Positions 1 to 11,815 of a stretch of DNA of 64,000 bases are shown one piece after another. The DNA lies in assembly GCF_050947875.1 (NCBI RefSeq), contig NC_134568.1:257818615-257882614 (forward strand), read 5' to 3'. Every line of letters begins with the position of its first letter. Within the stretch, counting starts at the first letter, position 1. Both the position numbers and the translations under genes were made by a program. This DNA is from Dermacentor variabilis. Lineage: Eukaryota > Arthropoda > Arachnida > Ixodida > Ixodidae. The notes beneath the pieces were generated by a model that made no database searches, had not been told where the DNA came from, and saw only the letters and a list, made by a program, of their open reading frames with translations.

Positions 1-235
1 GGTTGCTCAGTGGCTATGGTGTTGGGCTGCTGAGCACGAGGTCGCGGGATCGAATCCCGGCCACGGCGGCCGCATTTCGATGGGGGCGAAATGCGAAAAC
101 ACCCGTGTGCTTAGATTTAGGTGCACGTTAAAGAACCCCAGGTGGTCAGAATTTCCGGAGTCCTCCACTACGGCGTGCCTCATAATCAGAAAGTGGTTTT
201 GGCACGTAAAACCCCAAATATTATTATCTTTTGCT
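1..235 (+). mobile_element. Ruka-like tRNA-derived SINE, 5' end cut by window edge
   Basis: The sequence opens inside a tRNA-like head: an A-box-like stretch (gctcagtggctatgg) and a B box (gatcgaatcc), then a unique body with gccgcatttcgatgggg, ggtgcacgttaaagaacccc and ggagtcctcc, ending in tggttttggcacgtaaaacccc and an AT tail. The body is almost identical to the copy at 16765-16997 (a few differences over about 215 bp), so both look recent. This is the layout of the tick Ruka SINE; the family name is from memory. It encodes no protein and would depend on LINE machinery for movement. Confidence 0.85.
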
Positions 236-1369
236 GTAACATATAGTCTGTAGCATATAGCGCAAATCGGCCTGTTTGGGTGGATTACCTGAAGAGGCAG
301 TGATTACTTGCGCAACAAATTGCAATGTTCAGTTACCTGATTAACAAACTTGCACTAATTGACTATTTAGTTATTGCTCACTTGGGAAGACAGGTTGAAA
401 TTGGGAAATTAAAGGCAATCAGTATATAGCGAAGTTACGTCTGCGTAGCAGAAATCGAAAGACCAGCGCACCATGCACTTTGGAGATATCCGTCCTTAAA
501 TTGTGATACGAAATACATATGCGTTCCCGTCATGTTTCCCGAAAGTCTCCCTCCGCGCAGTTGGGGAATATGTATATACAGTCGTTATATTTTCACCTTG
601 GGCACGGACATCTCGAAAGCAGACATGACTTCGCTATAGCGATTCGCTCCAATGTAGCACTTGCAACACGTGCCCCTTGCGCTGAGCGCAAGGAAGAGGG
701 CGACGCGTAGCGCTTAATCTGGTTCGGTGCAAGTTGCGTCCGTGCTCAAAGAAATGAGGCTTCTGGACAGCATGATAAACAAGAAGGCTTCCTCGCGCGC
801 GTGCTGCACGATTAGTCTTCCCGGAAGGACAGCGCGCAGTGCGCCAAGGAGGTGCCTCGCATTCTGCGAGAGACCGAATATTTAATGGACTCGTCGTGAC
901 ACGTATTCATGACACGGAAGGAGACGTACGCCCGGGCATGCAGAGCCGAGTCTGTAACCTCGGCCGCACCACCACTACGGCAACAAGCGCCACCGCTGTA
1001 AAGCGAATAATAAATCATTTGCACACATTTTTTAATGAACCAACTGAACTTTGCGTCTCATCACCGAGGTAATTTAAACCTCTTCAGCGAGTGCACCTGT
1101 GATAAGCCGGAACAGCGCTACATCTCACGTGCGATATTTAAAAAAAAAATCTGTTCGAACCTTACAAAAAGAAAAAGGAAAGCAGGTAGCAGACAAATAA
1201 TAGCTACACGCGGCCCGCTTCTAAAAATATGTGGAAGCGGAAACGATTAAATTATCCGTTCCACGCCGCAGGTTTCCGTGGCCAGCTATTTACTATACTT
1301 CACGGCCTTTTAAAGCTATATGAGAACTTTTCAGTGAGTTTGCTTAAAATTAAGAAAACACGATACGCC
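236..1369. other. No supported gene
   Basis: Short ORFs of up to 77 codons occur on both strands, but none has a recognisable domain, splice context or codon bias. The first part is AT-rich and the centre is CpG-rich. I see no repeat family that I can name. Confidence 0.6.
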
Positions 1370-1852
1370 CTATATAGAAGTCAACAAACACTGACACCAA
1401 GGACAACATAGGGAAATTACTTGTGCTTAATAAATGAAATAGAGAAACGATTAGTTAAAGGTTTTTAAAGTGGATGAAAAAACAACTTGCCGCAGGTGGG
1501 AACCGAACTCACAACCTTCGCATTTCGCGTGCGATGCTCTACCGATTGAGCTACTGCGGCGCCGTTTTGCCATCCACTTTCTTGGGTATTTATGTGTATT
1601 TATTTATGTGTATTTATGTGTATTTACGCACAACCTTCGCGAAATGCGAAGGTTGTGGGTTCGGTTCCCACCTGCGGCAAGTTGTTTTTTTCATCCACTT
1701 TTAAAAACCTTTACCTAATCGTTTCTCTATTTCATTCATTAAGCACAAGTAATTTCCCCTATGTTGTCCTTGGTGTCAGTGTTTGTTGGCTTCTTATGAC
1801 TAATAAAAAATCGAGCCCCTCGGTTAACCCCCTTTTCCCTCCTATATAGAAG
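1370..1852. mobile_element. Palindromic element carrying a tRNA-like sequence
   Basis: The left arm (about 1381-1560) and right arm (about 1630-1797) are near-perfect inverted copies. Each arm contains the strings caaacactgacaccaagg and gggaaattacttgtgcttaa (or the complement), and the start of a tRNA-like unit. The element is bordered by an 11-bp direct repeat, ctatatagaag, at 1370-1380 and 1842-1852, consistent with a target-site duplication. The left arm has the whole tRNA-like sequence and the right arm only its 3' half. The spacer holds short tatttatgtg repeats. A second partial member is at 13364-13800. It may be a SINE insertion that became inverted or a tRNA-bearing foldback element. 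Confidence 0.75.
1488..1560 (-). tRNA. tRNA-like sequence (CGA anticodon position), probably a repeat-borne pseudo-tRNA
   Basis: The minus strand folds as a 73-nt cloverleaf. It has a perfect 7-bp acceptor stem (GCCGCAG/CTGCGGC), a D stem GCTC/GAGC, a 5-bp anticodon stem TCGCA/TGCGA with 7-nt loop CGCGAAA, a short variable loop, and a T arm with TTCGGTT and one A-C mismatch. The anticodon position reads CGA, which would be serine. However, it lacks the long variable arm of serine tRNAs, and position 33 is G instead of the near-universal U. It lies inside a palindromic repeat and recurs at 13634, so I read it as a SINE head and not a working tRNA gene, though a tRNA scanner would probably flag it. 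Confidence 0.6.
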
Positions 1853-2848
1853 AAGTGTATGTTGAACTTGTGCGGGTACAAAAAAAAAAAATAACTCATG
1901 CCAAAAATGGCGCACGCTTTGTGCGTAACATTCAGTGTCGCTGTGGCGAGGCTGCTTGCCGCACACCCCGTTTCGACGTGCCGCGCCCTTGGGATTACGC
2001 TGGTGTCGGCAGAGGCGGGACTGCCGCCGCGTTTTGCGTTGTAAGGTCCACTGCGCTGCGTTAGTATACATGTATACTATATGTACGAACTGCGCCGTTT
2101 CGATGGGTATGTACATACATACATACATACTACATATGTATCGCGCGCGGGCAGACCTTGGCTCCAAAGATGGCCAGGCCTTTGGGGTCCCCGGCGCGTG
2201 CGTATACGCGTTTCCTATTTGCATCCATGGGCCTCGGAGGTCACGTATATTCATGACGTGAGGTTTCTTTCTCTTTACCTTTCCTTTTTTTTTTTTTCCG
2301 GGCCGCTGCCACGCAACAGCTGCACTCCGGGACAACGCAACTGCCGCATAGCGCAGGCGTTCTTCACGTGCAACTTTCCTTTTTTTCTTCGTTTATTTCT
2401 TCTTCTTTCGGCGCAACGAAAGCGGAACAACGTTTCATCACCTTGCTCAGTTGCGCGTACACGGACATTCACATGCCATTATTGCGTATATATGCCTTGC
2501 TGGTGCGCGCATACCATTTGTGTAGTCGTATGCAGTTTGGCAGTGGTTACTACATCGGAGAGATGACGGAAATCCGATTCCGGCATGACGAAGTGCCATA
2601 GCCAAGCGGTCTGAACATGACGGCCCCTGTAATCTATCCAAGCAGCAACCGCATTACGCATGAAAACGAAATGGTTAATTGACTGATGGTGCCTAAGATA
2701 GCAAAGAAAAATCTGTAGTACGAGGGACGCTATAGGGCCCACGGGATCATGGCCGACGTCTAGGTTGCCCTCCCCCCCTCCTCTACAAGGCGGAGGGGGG
2801 GGGGGGGCTTCTGCGAATTCGATATAGCTTGCTCATCATCATCCTCAC
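1853..2848. other. No supported gene; pyrimidine-rich and C/G-tract sequence
   Basis: Contains tacatacatacatac microsatellite-like sequence near 2110, long T runs around 2285-2300, and at 2771-2807 a C-rich stretch followed after 8 nt by a 13-base G run (cggagg then G). This could form a hairpin or G-quadruplex. Several ORFs up to 198 codons overlap on both strands with low-complexity translations, and I do not support any of them. Confidence 0.55.
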
Positions 2849-3010
2849 GAGGGACGCTGTGGCGCAGGACTCCGGATTATAATTTGGCTATCTCGCGGGC
2901 TCCTTAACGAGCGCCTGATTCTCGAAGCATGCGAGTGTCTTTGCATTCCGCCCTAGTCATAATGCGGCCAGCGCGACCGGCAATCGAGCCTGTGACCGTC
3001 ATCGGCAGCG
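2849..3010 (-). mobile_element. Diverged Ruka-like SINE fragment
   Basis: On the minus strand the order matches the SINE body: a B-box-like ggctcgattgcc, then ggccgcattatgactaggg, gcggaatgcaaagacactcg, gttaaggagccc and ccggagtcctgcgcc. Many substitutions separate it from the copies at 1 and 16765, so it is an old insertion. Confidence 0.6.
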
Positions 3011-4550
3011 AAACGTCGCATAGATAATACCGAGGTACCGTGCATAATATTACAAATAGGTACGTCGCTCTCTACTGGTATACATGGTCAGTGCCGAGAA
3101 TCTGGCCGGTATCTAGCTTAGCCCTCTCTATAATTAGACCAAGAAACATTCTGTCTGTTCCCTGAAGCGTATATATATTTTTTATTTACTCAAACAAGAA
3201 ACGAGTCGTTAGAATAGGTAACTTTCCGAAGCTCGATTTTTGTAAGGAAGTACGGAAGTATAGGATTTGAGAGAGAGCTAGAGAGCGACAAAAATGTTTA
3301 TTGACGAACAAAAAATAAAATAAAAATAAACTCCAATGTAAGCGTTGTTGTTACCACGAGTCGCGTAGCTGCGCACGCCCTGTTTCGATCACGACAGAGC
3401 AGTTTAGATGGCCGATTCCCGTTTTCCACTGATCTGTGGTCGAAGGTTGACATCGAAACTCTAGAAAGTTGCCGGAGCTAAGAAAACCCCCGAGCCCTAC
3501 GCAACGGACATCAAGCTGACACGCGCAACAACCGTCACACGAAATGCTGTCCGGCGCGCCCTTCATGAGACACACAAGTTCATGCCGGCGGGCACGGACC
3601 TCCATGCAGTATATATAGTATACCAGTGAGTACCTGAACGCATTGCAGTGTGAGTCCCTCGCGGTCGCGGTGCGGTCTTACATTAACAAAGCATGTTCAA
3701 CGTGTTACGACACGCCACGACTCCGGACATAACCGAGCCAGTTATGAGCCCATAACGCTCCAAAGCCCGCTTCCGTACCAGGCACGACTGATCACCGCCA
3801 GACGAAGTCGTCGCCACCTCAGTTGCACGTGCTCCACGGTGCAGCGAAGCTATCGCCTGTGAATATCATTTTCACTGTTCGCCAGTGAGTGTCGTATAAC
3901 TTCAGTGCGAAGCATTCCTTGCCCCATTCGCATGGGGCCCCTCTGATCAAAGAAATGGTGTCCGATTGTAGAACAACGGACCCCCAGCGTAATGGGGGTA
4001 TAATGGCACTATAGTTCTGCCGACTCCCGTTTTCACAACCCCTGCGCCCAAGACGAGTGTTCCGGGTCGGTATAACGCAATGACTCTGTTCCGAAGCTAT
4101 TCCTTTACACCCGTTACGAACGGTCCGAGTGGCACTCCATCCGCATTATCACCGCGATCGACCGGCCGTGAATGGTGGATGATAAGAAAAAAAAAAACAA
4201 AGAAAATAAAAGAAAAAAATTATGCAGGTACACGCACTGTGGAAATCGATGTAAATGAAGCTTTCTGTGCTGTTTGCTTTGATTGACGATAATTAGCGGT
4301 GATGTTGACGGCGAATGTTTAATTTCTTCGACGTTTAGTCCAACACAAGAGTGATGAGTTAATGTTAAACGTCACCTTACGTGTACCGCTGCTGTCTGTA
4401 CGCGTAGTACACACAACACACAGGGATAGATGTTTGCTGGAGGTGCTTGAGCATAGGTGTTTGCGTGTTGTTGTGCACCATATTTTATAACCTCTGAGAG
4501 GGTTGAGCATTCTCGTTGCCTCACATGGCACATCGCATTGTGGCAGAAGT
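3011..4550. other. No supported gene
   Basis: At 3265-3310 the minus strand reads as an aataaacattttt string followed by ctctctct-type sequence, resembling the 3' tail of the I-type LINE at 18465-18485, so a minus-strand LINE end may lie here. A TATA-like run (tatatata near 3609) and a small hairpin (accccca/tgggggt near 3970) are visible. No ORF has a recognisable product. Confidence 0.45.
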
Positions 4551-4786
4551 ATTAAACTGGAATTGGATTATGGGGCTGTACGTGCCAAAACCACAATCGG
4601 ATTATGAGGCAGGTCGTAGTGGTGGACTCCGTATTAATTCTGATACCGTGATGTCCTTTAACGTGTCCCAAAATCTAAGCGCACGTGCGCTTTCTATTTC
4701 GCCCCCGTCGAAATGCGGCTGCCGCGGTGGGGATCAAATCCGCGACCTCTGGCAATGCCATAGCCGCAAAGCTACCGCGGCGGGCA
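4551..4786 (-). mobile_element. Ruka-like SINE, full-length or nearly so
   Basis: Read on the minus strand it shows the tRNA-like head (gccgcggtagctttgcgg), B box gatttgatccc, then gccgcatttcgacggggg, ttaaaggacatcacgg and the tail motif ggttttggcacgtaca. A 7-bp direct repeat, cagaagt, flanks it at 4544-4550 and 4787-4793, a plausible target-site duplication. Confidence 0.8.
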
Positions 4787-5862
4787 CAGAAGTGACGGTC
4801 GACCGCGTCCGTAGTGTCGCCTGGCCTCTGTGGTGTGCTTTAATTAATGCGGTGCTGCTTCTGCGCGCCCTGCGTAATTTGTAGGCTTGACATATTTGCA
4901 TGGTGTTTATTTTTCAGAAAAGCAGGAACGTACCGTATTGTGTCTTGAACTTAAGCTTATCTAGTTCCCCCGCAATGACTGTCGTATAGTGGTAGGGTTT
5001 CCTTGCCTTCTCACGTCACCTCTCCCCTCCCCCCCACCTTGTATGGAAACTGCGTCCTCTCTACAGTTGTATCTACATCCCCTCTGGACTCTCATGTTAG
5101 TAGAAAGGGAAGCGCTGCAGTTTCTGCAATGCTTTTGAGGGTGGTCACGGATAATTACAGCCGTCAAGACGCTAATTTGGCGACGCCCAGGGAGCTCCAG
5201 AGGGCATTGGGCACATTCGACGCGGTGTTGTACAAACGAGTTTCTCGCGTCGCCTTTTCTCTCTGACTCGCTCCTGTCATGTGTACACACGCTCCAACCC
5301 CCCCCCCCCCCCTTCGTCGCGGTGTGGGAGACAGCAGCAGCGGGGAAAGTCGAAGGAAGAGGCAAAGAAAGCTTCGCTGTAACAGAATCCAGCAAAAGGA
5401 ATCCGTATACATTTTACTAGCCTATAGAATTTGGTCGAAGCTTGGCTCGAGCTCCATACTCTCGCTCACGTGATCACTGTCAGCAGCTGTGCTCTCCCGT
5501 CCGCTCCCTACGAGACTGAAGTAAAACGCGAATCCTAATGCGCTCCACGTGCACTGTGAAAGCAATCCACGCACGCTCAACAGCGCACGCCGCCGTCGGG
5601 CGTGGAATGATGACAGAACGTGGCATCTGTGCAGCCGAGCACGTGACCGCGCGTATATATGGAGCGGGAGTTACGCCGCGCGCCATTATGCAGCAAGGCG
5701 GATTATAGCATACAGCATCGGTTTATAGCTACAGCTATAGCATATAGCATATCACATACAGCATCCTTTAGCGCCCATTGACGCCGTGTTATTGGCGCAG
5801 GTGCGTCGGGCTTTATCGCTCCCCAGAAAGCTACATGACTGAATAGGACGGATATGATCTAG
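4787..5862. other. No supported gene
   Basis: Contains C-rich stretches (5025-5037 and 5299-5312) and a low-complexity atagcatatagcatat run near 5700-5765. Overlapping ORFs of up to 144 codons on both strands look like chance products of GC-rich sequence. A tatatatgg string at 5655 is a possible but unsupported TATA box. Confidence 0.5.
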
Positions 5863-6115
5863 CCGCGCGGTAGCTTAGTGGCTGTGGCGTCGTGCCTGGT
5901 GGCGCTGCTAAGCTCGAGGTCACGGCTTCGATCCCGGCCGCGGCGGACGCATTTCGATGGGAACGAAATGCAAGAACGCTCGTGCAGTTGCATTTAGATG
6001 CAAGTACGTTAAAGAACCCCGGGTGATCAATCCGGAGTCCTCCGCTATACTACGCGCCTCGTAGTCATACGTCGTGTTTTTAGCAAATGGCACCCTACAA
6101 AATTATTTTTAAATA
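5863..6115 (+). mobile_element. Ruka-like SINE copy
   Basis: It has the tRNA-like head with gtagcttagtggctgtggcg and B box cttcgatcccgg, then gcatttcgatgggaacg, acgttaaagaaccccggg and tccggagtcctcc, and an AT-rich tail. It is more diverged than the copies at 1 and 16765, with a 14-bp insertion in the head. Confidence 0.8.
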
Positions 6116-7975
6116 TGAACGGACATAATCTGGGCGGCTTCTCATTCTAGCCATTCCTCCTCATTACGCGCGGCCATACGTGTCGAAAGCAAGTCGGCAT
6201 TATCTTTGCGCGGCGGTGTACGTTTGACGCGCTCTGTTCCTCCTTTCTTTCCCAGGGGTGTTTGTGTTTCCCTTTATAACTAATCAGGCCTCCGTTCGCA
6301 CCGTTACGGCGAAATAGCCATAGTCAACTGCTAACTGTTCTTATGATGTGCCCGTCAACACTACAGTTCTTCCCGATATATTATTGGACTATATAGCGAG
6401 GAACAAAACGCTTTTTTTTTCGTTAATCCTTTCAGTTCATGCGGCATCAGCCGCATAGCCGGGTGGAGTGAGTGCCCGACGACTGAAAAATAGAGTCGCC
6501 CCGCGGACTTTTGCTTCTTTCCTCGAGCCAAGCCTGTCATCTGCGGGGCAAACCCAAAACGGCGCGCGCCCGACCCGCGTCAGAACACTGTCCGCTGCGA
6601 TGACGTGCCACCGGCGACCGCCCGATCGCTCACTTTGACGGCTGGATCCGGCCGGCCGCTGCCGTATACCTGCCCACCGCACGCGCGCTTCAAATCCGGT
6701 CCGCAGCGATGTCCGAGGCGGCGAGCGACCTTCTGAGTCATCGCTTTAATGAGGTTTCACCAAGCCGATGCGCGGAGCGCTGTTTTCTTCTTTCGCTTCG
6801 TCTTTCTCCTTCGGGCCGTAATCGACTTACGCCTGCGCACGCAAGGCTGACGTACGACTCGCGGACGTCGGGTGCCGCGCCGGTGTCGCAGTTCAATCGC
6901 CGCGACGATTCGCACTGTGGGCACCCGCCGTGCGCGGCTACTCGAGCGAGCACAGTGCGCGTGCAGCACCCGCGAGCAGCCGGCATCGCGGCTCGGCTGG
7001 TTGACGCGCTACCGACGGCGTCGAGGAGCAGCCCCATGAGCGCGCCACTGCCGTCCACTTTCACGTGAGCATCCAATTACTGTCGCCCTCTCGATCCTCT
7101 TGTGTGACATGCATCGCTTTCTTTCGCACGCTGCGCCGGCGGTTGCTTATTGCCGCGCGCCGCATTGCTCCCGTGCCTCCCATAACTTATTCGATGTGCG
7201 ACATTGTGAGGGCCTCGGTGCTCGCTGATGCACGTGGGTATCAGCTGGCAGCTGCTCTCATTTGAAGCGTGCTTGCATAGATCGTCGCGGCTTTTCTCTT
7301 TCGCATGCCTCGCGAATTGCGAGCAGTGCTCGAGATATCTACCTCCACGCCCCGGGGAAAACAGACCGCGCGTGACAGACGAGTTACCCGAACACCGGCA
7401 CGAATTCGTGCGAACGGTTCGAGAAATAGAGCAGTCGACTAGTGGCGCGATCGACTGTCTGAAATGGAGCGTGGGTCTCGGCCGTTCATGCACAGTATGG
7501 CTCACTTTTGACGAGAATGATGTCCCCGTACGAACGATTGCGTTTATTTCAAGGAATATTGGAAGTCGACGAAAGAAAAAAGAATAAGAGGAGGACCATC
7601 GGGGGACGATAGCCAAAGTCAAGCGATAGCTTGCCGGCTCACAACCTGAGACATGCTGCTGGAGACCGTTTGGTTAGGTCCAGTGGTTAATACAGCGAGT
7701 CGTGTGGTTGCTGTGACATAGTACTGCCTACAAGATCGGCCCGCGTTACAAAAAAAAAAAAAAAACATCTTGTGAGGCCACACATCGTGCACTGATGTCA
7801 GCATCTGTCCACCAAGCCACCATGCACATTTTATCACGCTGTCTCGAGCATCGGCCGAGTTTACTCAGCCAGGCAGCCGTCCACGCAAAGTGAGGGGACG
7901 AGGTAAAAAAATTACGCCTTGAAAAAAAAATTGTACCAGATAAGTTTGTGTTCGTGCAGGATGTATCGGTACTCG
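6116..7975. other. CpG-rich stretch without a supported gene
   Basis: From about 6430 to 7560 the sequence is very rich in CpG, and both strands carry long overlapping ORFs (up to 181 codons at 7077-7622 minus and 119 at 6709-7068 plus). Simultaneous openness on both strands is expected from stop-poor GC-rich DNA. No domain, signal peptide or conserved motif stands out. It could be a promoter-type island or old repeat. A T/A-rich run interrupts it near 7750. Confidence 0.45.
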
Positions 7976-8075
7976 CTCCGGTAGCTTAGAGGATGAACAG
8001 GTCGCAACTTCCAATTAGCAGCCATGACAGCCGCATTTCGTTAGGGGCGCAATTAACGCAAAAGAAAACGTCCAA
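7976..8075 (+). mobile_element. Highly diverged SINE remnant
   Basis: The strings ccggtagcttagagg, gcagccatgacagccgc and gcatttcgttaggggcgc occur in the order expected for a Ruka-like SINE, but large parts are missing. Confidence 0.35.
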
Positions 8076-8610
8076 TTACTGACGCCTCGGCGCTCATTGA
8101 AGAGGTCCGAGAAGCCAAGCGGAGCTGCTGAGTTGTTGCTTGGATTCATTGTGGCTAAGCAGCTCAAGGAAGCAGGTACGCGGCTGGAAGAAGGGACAGG
8201 CCAAGTGCCTTGTCTTGCGTCTTGCCTCGTCCCACCTTACGGCCGCACGTATGTACGTGGGTCGTTGAGCTGTTTAGCCACAACGAATTCATACCGACTA
8301 GCTCGTCTTTCAATGGCTTTACAGTTGCCTTGGGACTTGAAACCGCATCAGTGGCTCGTCAACGCCTCAAAGCTGCGTATGCGGGTTTTAAGTGACGCCA
8401 AATTTGAGAACCATATTTCCGCCACTTGGGCTTTTTTATCATGAGCCTAAATCTAGGTGAAGTTTTCTTCTTGTATTCAGCCTTTATAAGAATTCCGTCG
8501 CTGTGGTTGGAAATCTAACCCGCCACGTCGTTCTCGCTGAGCAACAGAAAAAAAGAAAAGAATCTTGTAAGACACATACCGAAGAATTGTGATTCCAATA
8601 TTCCTATGAT

Positions 8611-8718
8611 CAGCGCTGGTGGCCCAGTCGCTATTGGGTTATGCTGCTGAGCCGAAGGTCACGGATTCGACCACGGCGAAATGCGAAATGCTCGTGTACT
8701 TAGATTCACGTGCACGTT
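8611..8718 (+). mobile_element. Truncated Ruka-like SINE fused to another repeat
   Basis: The 5' half of the SINE (gctggtggcccagtcgctat, ggtcacggattcgacc, cgaaatgcgaaatgctcg, tgcacgttaaa) is present. Exactly at the conserved gttaaag the sequence switches to a different tick repeat instead of the normal aaccccaggtgg body. Confidence 0.65.
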
Positions 8719-9470
8719 AAAGGGACACTAAAGGCAAATAATAAGTCGACGTGGACTGTTAACGTACCATTACAGAAACCGCGCAGCGCTTGTTTCGTGC
8801 AAAGGAAAAAAAAAGCTTAGTTTACGAAAAAAATTGCGTCTGAAGGTTCCGCTTACCTTTAGCGCAATTCAAACTGCCCGCCACCTCTGAGCGCGGAGTG
8901 GTGACGTTGCCTACGTGGCCTACACCAACACCGTCCGCCCTTTATTGCCGTCGCCCGACAGACGGCGCTACGGTTTTCTGCGCAAAACTCAAACGCGCGA
9001 CATCACGTGGACGTGGCGTTCTCCGCTACTTGGACTTCGTGCGAGTTTCACGAGCCAGAAAAAACAGCGCATCATTGCGCGATAACGAAACTACCGAAAC
9101 GCGAATGGGCAGGCGGTGCAGAGCGTAGAAAACGAAGCCATGCGACCGCCCGCGTCGTTGTCAAAGGTAACGTCAATCAGTTCTTTTCTTTTTTTCTAAA
9201 AATTATATAGAACTAGATAAGTAGCATTTTCTTTCATCTTATAGCGCAGTACAATTATCTTTTTATTACGAGTGGTTGAGTCCTATATTGACAGAATTAT
9301 AATGAGGAGTGCCTTCGTCATCGGGCTAGTACTTAAATGTCCCGAAGGAGTCTCTGTGTGCTGCATTTAACTAAAATTTTCAATTTCTAAAGCTCTGTTC
9401 GCGATAACATTGACGTCTTCGACATTCTCGAGCGTTAATCTATCACTTTAGCTTGACTTAACATGTCATG
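8719..9470 (+). repeat. Interspersed repeat beginning AAGGGACACTAAAGGCAAA
   Basis: I recognise the opening aagggacactaaaggcaaat and the internal sequence taagtcgacgtgg, agcgcaattcaaactgcccg and gtggtgacgttgcctacg as a common interspersed repeat of hard ticks. That is from memory, and no second copy is in this window. The 3' limit is uncertain; 9190-9470 may be part of it. No protein is supported. Confidence 0.5.
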
Positions 9471-9493
9471 GTTTTGGCACGTAAAACCCCGGA
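9471..9493 (+). mobile_element. SINE 3'-tail fragment
   Basis: The string tggttttggcacgtaaaacc matches the last 20 bases of the Ruka-like SINE. Nothing upstream matches, so only the tail remains. Confidence 0.5.
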
Positions 9494-11815
9494 CCTTGTA
9501 GGTTTTTTTTTTTTTTTTGACAATGTTCTTGTGACACAGGCAAATGCAACAGCACCGCCTATTTTAACCAGTTTTCTGCTATGACGAAATATTCTGACAC
9601 GCGTGTCTCTAACTCACACACTTCTTTCCCCGCGTAGTGCGTGTGTGACAAGTCCCCCCCCCCCCCACCTGTTTCGGTACCTTTTAATCTGCAGGACGAC
9701 TAAGTGCCAACAATCTCGCAGCTTCCTTGCTTTAATTATGACGCGAGGTTGCCGTTCGGAGTGGGAGAGAAGGTGGGCAGTACGCGCAACGCTCGCTCCG
9801 CTCATTTTTATGCGCTCAACCGCGGCTTCAATATTCAAACATGTAGGAAATGACTTTCCGGAGTCAGCGTTGTACACGAAACACTCATAGCAGCTGCTGC
9901 CCAACGCCGCTGTCGGACTGCTGCGCATTCAGTGTGAAAGAGCGAACATAAAGTGTTTTGTTTTTGCGGCGAATCTGGCCGCTGATCAAGTCTGCACTTT
10001 CCCTGCAGCGAAGGTAACCTTCGTCTCAAGGTTTCTGCTCATCATCCGTTCTCTTTTTTTTTCTTCTGTTCTTGCTTCTTTCGTGGAAAACACGGGCCCT
10101 TTGCTTTCTTCGTGAGGTTAGGCTGGGTCTGTAACGTCTCGGGCACCGCTGTGTAACATGAAAAGAGCCCCGTCCTTCGCCACCACAGAAGCTCAGGCAC
10201 CCTTGATGTCGAAGCGATCCTCCTTGACTTGGGGAAATGCAGCAGGTCACGAGCGAATATACGAGAACGCATGCATGTCGCAATTCGCAACGTCATGGTG
10301 CACCTCCCGCCAAGAGAGAGAGTAATATATTTTATTTCCAGAAAGTACAGGAAAGGTCGTCCTCAGTAGGTGCGCTCTATAGCCAGTTGCTATGCGCCGA
10401 GGAAGGAGGGAGGGAAGTGAAACTATACGGATGAATGATGATGATGAGAAGGGAATGAGTGGATGCGTATGTACACATCACAAAATGGGCCTATACTAAA
10501 GCCGTTCGTCCGATTCCGAGGCATGCAGAAATTTCAATAAGGCTCTCTGCTTGATTTCCTCGCAGTCGTTCATAGCGTCAGGTATAATGTCAGCGTTAAG
10601 TGTCTATCTAAAGAACCGCCCGTAGTCCGTCGCTCCTGCACATATGCTAGGCAATCACGATATGTTTTCCAGCATTTGCATGAGGCGCGTGGCAGCTGCT
10701 CGTAGTCAGGCCAGTTTGACCGGCCGATGAGATGAGCGACGCGTAAAAAAGCAACGCTTATTCCAAGCGAAGCTACCTCGTTTCGGGTAACCTTCGGGGC
10801 ATACGCGGACTTCCCCGCCTGGATCAAAGGCGTATAAAGGCGCCTACGGTCAGCATGAGCCCTGCGCGTCTTTGTATACGTGCTTCTGTCACTGCGCACG
10901 TGTCGATGGGTAAGTTATCAGGTTCACGTATAGGGCAGTACGCCCCCGGACGAGCTCAAGAAAACTGAGCGCGGCGAACACGTGGCCCCGTGAATTACGA
11001 CATGTCTTTCGCTCTCACCCGCCCAAACAGAACGGGAGAAACAGTGTTATTTAACCATTTATGACGTCGTTACGCACTCAGAAGTCGATGCCGTCGCGCA
11101 GCGAAAATGCTGTCAACATTCGTGTATGCCGCTGTGCGCATGAACAGGGTACAAGGGAGGACAAGGAAGGAGGTCGCAGTTGGAGTTTTTTTATAGTTGT
11201 TCTCGGATTTTCTTTTTTTTACACACACGCTCTTTCTTCGAGACACACTCCTCTCCAAGTCCTTCTGCTTCGGCGGCGCGCACCTCTGGCGTCGGCGGCG
11301 CTGAGCCTCTACTCGGGCAGCTCCTTTAGCAGCAGCGGCAGACGAGACACTTTCACCGGTTGCGTCGCTCATTGTTCATAAAGAAAGCGTAAACAGAGGA
11401 ACGTGGGCCTCGCGCGGAGCGCATTCACTAGCGGCGGCGGCGCAGGCGAAGCAGCGCATGCGCAGTGGGTCCGAAGCCCACGCGACCGCTTTGTTTTCAT
11501 GTATGGTATCTGTGCTCGCCGCATGCCTTAGAAATGACATCATCGGCGACCAGGTGATGATGAGAAGCAACCATCTCGTCTCCACCGCTCTAAAAACGCC
11601 CGTCAACGATGCACGTCACAGTATACGCTCGCGCTTTTTAATCTCATCGCGCGTGACTGTACGCACACATCGTTAAGAAAGCGAACACTTTATCTATGTT
11701 CAGCGATTCATGTAAACGTGTAAGTCAGAGCCTCACTTACTGCTGTCTACTATATAGTTCCCGTTCTGAACCTGCACCGAAATTGCGACGAGGCGACTTC
11801 GGACAGTTCTTTTTT
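9494..11815. other. No supported gene
   Basis: Includes a C run (9655-9667), T runs and CpG-rich segments (10,000-10,300 and 11,050-11,660). Near 10315-10345 an agagagagagtaatatatttt string may be the minus-strand tail of a LINE. ORFs of up to 109 codons are unconvincing and overlap on both strands. Confidence 0.45.

Noticed and set aside
1488..1560. Functional tRNA-Ser(CGA)
   Set aside because: No long variable arm, G at position 33, located in a repeated palindrome with a second truncated copy at 13.6 kb.
1739..2335. 198-codon minus-strand ORF
   Set aside because: Starts in low-complexity sequence and ends inside the tRNA-bearing repeat. Translation is Lys/Arg-rich with no domain, and ORFs on the other strand overlap it fully.
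7077..7622. 181-codon minus-strand ORF
   Set aside because: GC-rich region open on both strands. No motif, splice signal or codon preference supports it.
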